Shown here: one piece after another, positions 4,811-8,542 of the stretch | Layout: each line of letters begins with the position of its first letter | How positions within the stretch are numbered: position 1 is the first letter of the stretch | Source of the DNA: Syntrophaceae bacterium | GTDB taxonomy: Bacteria > Desulfobacterota > Syntrophia > Syntrophales > UBA2210 | Reading direction: 5' to 3' | DNA length: 8,542 bases | Assembly (NCBI GenBank): GCA_030619435.1 | Contig: JAUXBI010000062.1 | Span: 1-8,542 of the forward strand | Notes under the pieces: generated by a model | Database searches by the model: none | What the model was told of the DNA's origin: nothing | What the model saw: only the letters and a program-made list of their open reading frames with translations | Made by a program: the position numbers and the translations under genes

Positions 4811-6937
4811 ATGCTCACAAAAAAGGGTCCATTCGCTGATACCAGGGAGATAATCGAATCCTCAGGGGAAAAGTCTATTTTTCCACCGTACCTGCTCAAG
4901 CATCAGGATCTGACCCGACCTCCCAAATCCGCCAACAGAATAAATCAAAAAAAGCTTATAAACACCATAAATTACATCCATTTTACTGGTGGGCAGGTAT
5001 GGGTGCACCTCAAGGATCCCGGGTATGAGGAGGATATCTTTGTAAGCGCGCACCCGGAACCATGCACGGGGAAAACGATAACATGTCAATGGTCTAAGAA
5101 AAACACAACAAGTTTTGAACACCATCGTTTCCTGAATTTGGTAATTGACGACGGCTTGTCGGCAATATTAGTGCCGGCAAAGCTGTTAAATGTCAACAAA
5201 GATCGTTTTACGATTCATATACCTGATACCAGTTATGTCCTTCGAAAACGGCAGGCCAGGCGATACACATGTCATGAAGTTACCGCTGAACTCCATCAAA
5301 GCGGGTTTTTAGCCAGCGGTAGTCTGTTGGATTTCAGCTTCCTTTCTTTCCGTATCAGGGTTACACCTGATTTTGGCGGGTCTTTTCACTGGCTGAATCC
5401 GGATGAACCGCTTATCGTCAATTTATACCGGGATCAAAAAATCATCTTTTCTGGCTCTTGCCGGTTTATTCACCAAACAGGCAACATGTCCGTGAAAGAA
5501 ATCGTGGTCGCCCCTCTGGCGGAACAATTCAAGCGTTTTAGAGGTAGAAAGATACGCAGTCCCCGGACACAACTGGCTCCGTCGTCCAGCATCAGCTTTG
5601 AACACCCCTTTTCCAAGGAAAGGGTGCAACGTGACCTGCACGATATCTCCGTTACCGGATTTTCCGTACATGAGAGAGATGGTGAATGTGTCCTGGTTCC
5701 GGGCATGATTATCCACAAGCTCAACATTAACTATTCCGGCACACTGGCAATGCCATGCATTGCCCAGGTTGTATTTCGTCGAAAAGAAAAAAAAGGGGCT
5801 TTCCGCTGCGGCCTGGTGATCCTGGATATGGATGTCACAACTTATGGAAAGCTAAGCAACATACTGGGCAATGTTGTGGATCCGCACGTCCATGTTTCAG
5901 ATGAAATAAATATGGATGCTCTGTGGAAGTTCTTTTTTGAGTCCGGTTTCATTTATCCCAAGAAATACAATCTTATCCAGCCCCACAGAAAAGATCTTAA
6001 GGAAACTTATCGTAAACTTTATCAAGACAGCCCGGAAATTGCCGCCCATATGACCTATCAGGAAAACGGGCAGATATACGGCCATGTTTCCATGGTAAAA
6101 GCGTATGAACGCTCATGGATGGTTCATCATCTTGCCGCAAGACCGGTGCCGGGAACCAGAAAGCATACTGGCTTGCCCTTGTTGAAACAGATAATACACT
6201 ATTTTGAGGGATTCTACCGGTTGCCGGCCTTCAAAATGGACCACTGGATATGTTATTACCGTCCCAGTACCAGATTCATGGATCTATTCTTTGGAGATTT
6301 TGCAAGGCATCTCAGAAACCCCCGGGCATGTTCACTGGATCTCTTCGCGTACAAAGATTATCCGACAGCGTATCCGCAGGGACAACTCCCCGACGGGTGG
6401 TTGTTGAGAGAATACTCAGCCACAGACTCATGGGAGCTTGAGCAGTTTTACAGAAACCATTCCGGAGGACTTTTGCTAAATGTTCTATGTCCGGAATATG
6501 AACATTCAGATGATGAAACACTGGAAGAAACATACAAACGCCATGGCCTTATCCGAAGAATGAAGATATATTCCTTGATTCACACGCAAAAACTGAAGGC
6601 CGTACTTGTCGTTAATCAGTCAGACCTGGGACTGAATCTGTCCGAACTCCTGAATGGTATCAAGATCATAATAACCGATTCTGCATCCCTACCCTGGGAC
6701 GTACTGTCCAGCGCAGTCACCCGCCTTACAGAGGTATATGATGTTGAAAAAATTCCTCTTCTGATATATCCTCACTCGTATTTGGAGAACAAAGACATAT
6801 CCTACGAGAAACAGTATCTAATGTTTATCATGGATATGCAGTATGGAAAAGAATTCCTGGACTACCTGAAGGGGAGACTGAAGGCGAAGATCAGGTTCCT
6901 TATCAAATTTCTTATTAAAAGGTATCTAACAAAATGA
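4811..6937 (+). CDS. tandem PilZ protein with C-terminal GNAT-like acyltransferase region
   Basis: A 708-residue protein, apparently soluble: no signal peptide or membrane helix. Residues about 56-140 look like a YcgR-type N-terminal beta domain. A first PilZ-like domain follows, with an RxxxR motif at R147-R151 and DFSFLS at 174-179 (DxSxxG with Ser for Gly). The second has R242-R246 (RxxxR) and DISVTG at 278-283, a full DxSxxG match, so it is the better candidate for c-di-GMP binding. Residues about 370-700 resemble acyl-CoA N-acyltransferases: ETYRKLYQDSPEI, GHVSMVKAYERSWMVHHLAA (424-443) and the basic stretch to LLKQIIHYF suggest the GNAT core. The inferred role is an acyl transfer whose activity or location responds to c-di-GMP; the acceptor is unknown. 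The last 20 residues are strongly basic and hydrophobic (KAKIRFLIKFLIKRYLTK), perhaps touching the membrane. The start is preceded by GACGAGG at 9 nt. The stop overlaps the next start. Confidence 0.8.
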   Translation: MLTKKGPFADTREIIESSGEKSIFPPYLLKHQDLTRPPKSANRINQKKLINTINYIHFTGGQVWVHLKDPGYEEDIFVSAHPEPCTGKTITCQWSKKNTTSFEHHRFLNLVIDDGLSAILVPAKLLNVNKDRFTIHIPDTSYVLRKRQARRYTCHEVTAELHQSGFLASGSLLDFSFLSFRIRVTPDFGGSFHWLNPDEPLIVNLYRDQKIIFSGSCRFIHQTGNMSVKEIVVAPLAEQFKRFRGRKIRSPRTQLAPSSSISFEHPFSKERVQRDLHDISVTGFSVHERDGECVLVPGMIIHKLNINYSGTLAMPCIAQVVFRRKEKKGAFRCGLVILDMDVTTYGKLSNILGNVVDPHVHVSDEINMDALWKFFFESGFIYPKKYNLIQPHRKDLKETYRKLYQDSPEIAAHMTYQENGQIYGHVSMVKAYERSWMVHHLAARPVPGTRKHTGLPLLKQIIHYFEGFYRLPAFKMDHWICYYRPSTRFMDLFFGDFARHLRNPRACSLDLFAYKDYPTAYPQGQLPDGWLLREYSATDSWELEQFYRNHSGGLLLNVLCPEYEHSDDETLEETYKRHGLIRRMKIYSLIHTQKLKAVLVVNQSDLGLNLSELLNGIKIIITDSASLPWDVLSSAVTRLTEVYDVEKIPLLIYPHSYLENKDISYEKQYLMFIMDMQYGKEFLDYLKGRLKAKIRFLIKFLIKRYLTK

Positions 6938-8542
6938 ACGATACTCCGCTTTATAACATAAGGATCATAAAGATCTATATAGAGCATATAAACAAACAAT
7001 ATCCCGGGATAGACACTGGCCCCATTCTGGAATACGCGGGGATTACCGCCTATCAGATGGAGGATGAGGGACACTGGCTTACACAGGAGCAGGTTGACCG
7101 TTTTTTCGAGATCATCGTCAGCAAGACAGACAATCCCAATATCGCGCGAGAAGCGGGACACTATTCCATCCTCTCCAAAGCAGGTCTGCCAGTGCAGCAA
7201 TACGCCCTCGGTTTTATCACTCCCGCAACCGCATATGGGGTGATGGAAAAATTATACAACCAGGTAAGTCGTGCATGTACACTCAAAACAAGGCGCCTCG
7301 ACAACAACAGGATTGAAATAACTGTAACCCCGAAAAGGGGCGTTGTTGAGAAACCCTACCAGTGTGAGAACCGAATGGGAATATTTGAGGCAGTGGCCAA
7401 GATGTTCACAAACCAGTTTGCCGATATTGACCACCCGACATGCATGCACAAAGGGGGAGACACCTGTTCATACATTATCACCTGGAAACAAACTTCTTCA
7501 TTCACATGGAAGCGCATACGCAATTACACGGGTGTTCTCAGCATCATAGCATGCCTCGGGCTCTTCTTCGTGTTGCCAACCCTTTACTGGACAATCTTGG
7601 CGGTGTTATGTTTTCTGTTTACGTTAAGCGTCTTTGCATATTCGGAACATCTGGAAAAGGAAGAGCTTCACTCAAAACTCAAAAGCGACAGCGAAGTGGC
7701 TGGCAATCTTCTGGAACAGACCAATGTCCGCTACAACAACGCCATGCTTATCCAGGAGATAGGCCAAGGAACATCCAGCATACTGAATACCGATCAACTC
7801 CTTTCCCATACTATGGATGTCCTCCAGAGACGCCTCGACTTCGACCGGGGAACAATCATGCTTACCGATGAAGAAAGGCTTCACCTTGTATATGCAAAGG
7901 GTTATGGATACAACTCGGAGCTGGAAGATTTTGTAAAACAGACAACGTTTCATCTTGATAAAGCAGACTCTCTAGGACCATTTGTGGTAGCGTTCAAGGA
8001 ACAGAGGCCTGTTCTTATAGAAAATATAGATGCAATCGAAAAGGACGTTACACCGAAGACACGCAAATTTATGAGAATGCTGGGAATAAAATCGTTTATC
8101 TGCGTCCCGATAATATACGAAGGAAAGTCCGAAGGGATTCTCGCGGTGGAAAGCTTTAAGGCGCGCAGGACATTCAGCCAGAGTGATATAAACCTCCTGA
8201 TGGGGATTGCGCCCCAGATAGCAATCAGCATCAACAATGCCAAGACCTACCAGCAGATCAAGGACAGTGAAGAAAGGTTCAGGTCCCTTGGAGAAAACGC
8301 CCCGGACATTATCTATACATTGGATGCCGACGGGGCATTCAGTTACATTAATCCCGCCTGGGAGAAAATACTGGGGCACAAAAAAGAGGATGTTATAGGA
8401 AGGTACTTTGTGGATTTCGCAAAAAGCGGAGATGTGCGGAGATATACTCGCTTTTTAAGACAGGCAAGGGACAATAAAGAAACGGTTAAAGGTTTTACCG
8501 GCACACTTCTGACGAGGGAAGGATCAGAACGTCTCTTCAATA
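6934..8542 (+). CDS. membrane sensor protein, V4R-like - 2 TM - GAF - PAS, 3' truncated
   Basis: Open from the ATG of the ATGA overlap to the window end with no stop: 536 residues seen. Residues about 1-185 form a domain resembling the V4R / XylR-N type small-molecule sensor domains, with ILEYAGI, LTQEQVDRFFEII, GFITPATAYGVMEKLY and the closing NRMGIFEAVAKMF then HPTCMHKGGDTCSYIITW; Cys144, Cys170 and Cys178 cluster there. Two hydrophobic helices (about 198-216 and 217-235) make a hairpin with both ends cytoplasmic. A charged helical linker (HLEKEELHSKLK) leads to a GAF domain (about 275-437, with GTIMLTDEERLHLVYAKGYG and SFICVPIIYEGKSEGILAVES), then a PAS domain beginning at DSEERFRSLGENAPD (444-458). 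The output domain lies beyond the edge: histidine kinase is most usual for this layout, but GGDEF/EAL or sigma-54-activator endings are possible. Coupling to the PilZ protein suggests a shared signalling pathway. Confidence 0.85.
   Translation, partial: MNDTPLYNIRIIKIYIEHINKQYPGIDTGPILEYAGITAYQMEDEGHWLTQEQVDRFFEIIVSKTDNPNIAREAGHYSILSKAGLPVQQYALGFITPATAYGVMEKLYNQVSRACTLKTRRLDNNRIEITVTPKRGVVEKPYQCENRMGIFEAVAKMFTNQFADIDHPTCMHKGGDTCSYIITWKQTSSFTWKRIRNYTGVLSIIACLGLFFVLPTLYWTILAVLCFLFTLSVFAYSEHLEKEELHSKLKSDSEVAGNLLEQTNVRYNNAMLIQEIGQGTSSILNTDQLLSHTMDVLQRRLDFDRGTIMLTDEERLHLVYAKGYGYNSELEDFVKQTTFHLDKADSLGPFVVAFKEQRPVLIENIDAIEKDVTPKTRKFMRMLGIKSFICVPIIYEGKSEGILAVESFKARRTFSQSDINLLMGIAPQIAISINNAKTYQQIKDSEERFRSLGENAPDIIYTLDADGAFSYINPAWEKILGHKKEDVIGRYFVDFAKSGDVRRYTRFLRQARDNKETVKGFTGTLLTREGSERLFN

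Noticed and set aside
7972..8379. Minus-strand 135-codon open frame inside the sensor gene
   Set aside because: It is antisense to the GAF/PAS coding frame, which is open and motif-supported throughout.
1..8542. CRISPR array, tRNA, rRNA, insertion sequence or attachment site
   Set aside because: I saw no regularly spaced repeats, cloverleaf-like sequence, transposase motifs or terminal repeats in this window.

Overview
The window looks like chromosomal DNA from a Gram-negative bacterium of the Desulfobacterota (deltaproteobacterial) type. This placement is inferred from protein style: a HU/IHF-family protein with the DVLISGFGK / GRNPQTGE arrangement, very large PilX-like minor pilins, a CFI-like C-terminal box, a PilZ-acyltransferase fusion and a two-TM GAF/PAS sensor. 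No rRNA or other marker gene is present to confirm it.

Left part, minus strand (1-2922). A 754-residue prepilin-like protein (273-2537) has a PilX-type N-terminus and a very large C-terminal region resembling a lectin/laminin-G fold; it is best read as a surface or pilus-tip adhesin. Just upstream, overlapping it, lies what looks like the 3' end of a second minor pilin (2515-2895, PilW/GspJ-like tail plus a degenerate CFI-type box). Its prepilin N-terminus is absent, so the pilin cluster appears cut at about 2.9 kb. Downstream of the adhesin, the minus strand carries a well-formed sigma-54 promoter (62-76) reading off the left edge. It has a Shine-Dalgarno-like GGAGG a few bases from the edge, a near-consensus IHF site (92-104) and a 7-bp dyad (124-141) at enhancer distance. 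The gene it drives lies outside the window.

Right part, plus strand (about 2909-8542). An acyl-CoA dehydrogenase (3038-4177) is followed, across a hairpin, by a small HU/IHF-family protein (4268-4546). After a 264-bp gap comes a two-gene unit. The first gene (4811-6937) encodes a 708-residue protein with two PilZ-like (c-di-GMP-binding type) domains and a C-terminal half resembling a GNAT acyltransferase. Its stop codon overlaps the start of the second gene in an ATGA (6934-6937). The second gene encodes a membrane-anchored sensor (N-terminal V4R-like domain, two TM helices, GAF, PAS) that runs off the right edge with no stop codon.

How they may work together (inference): the coupled pair suggests a signalling module in which a sensor of unknown signal is expressed together with a c-di-GMP-responsive acyltransferase. 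Pilus/adhesin genes and a sigma-54 + IHF-type promoter lie close by, and c-di-GMP commonly controls surface attachment, but nothing in the sequence proves a functional link between the two halves. The divergent 2.9-kb junction, where a truncated pilin abuts a plus-strand promoter, may be a rearrangement point.
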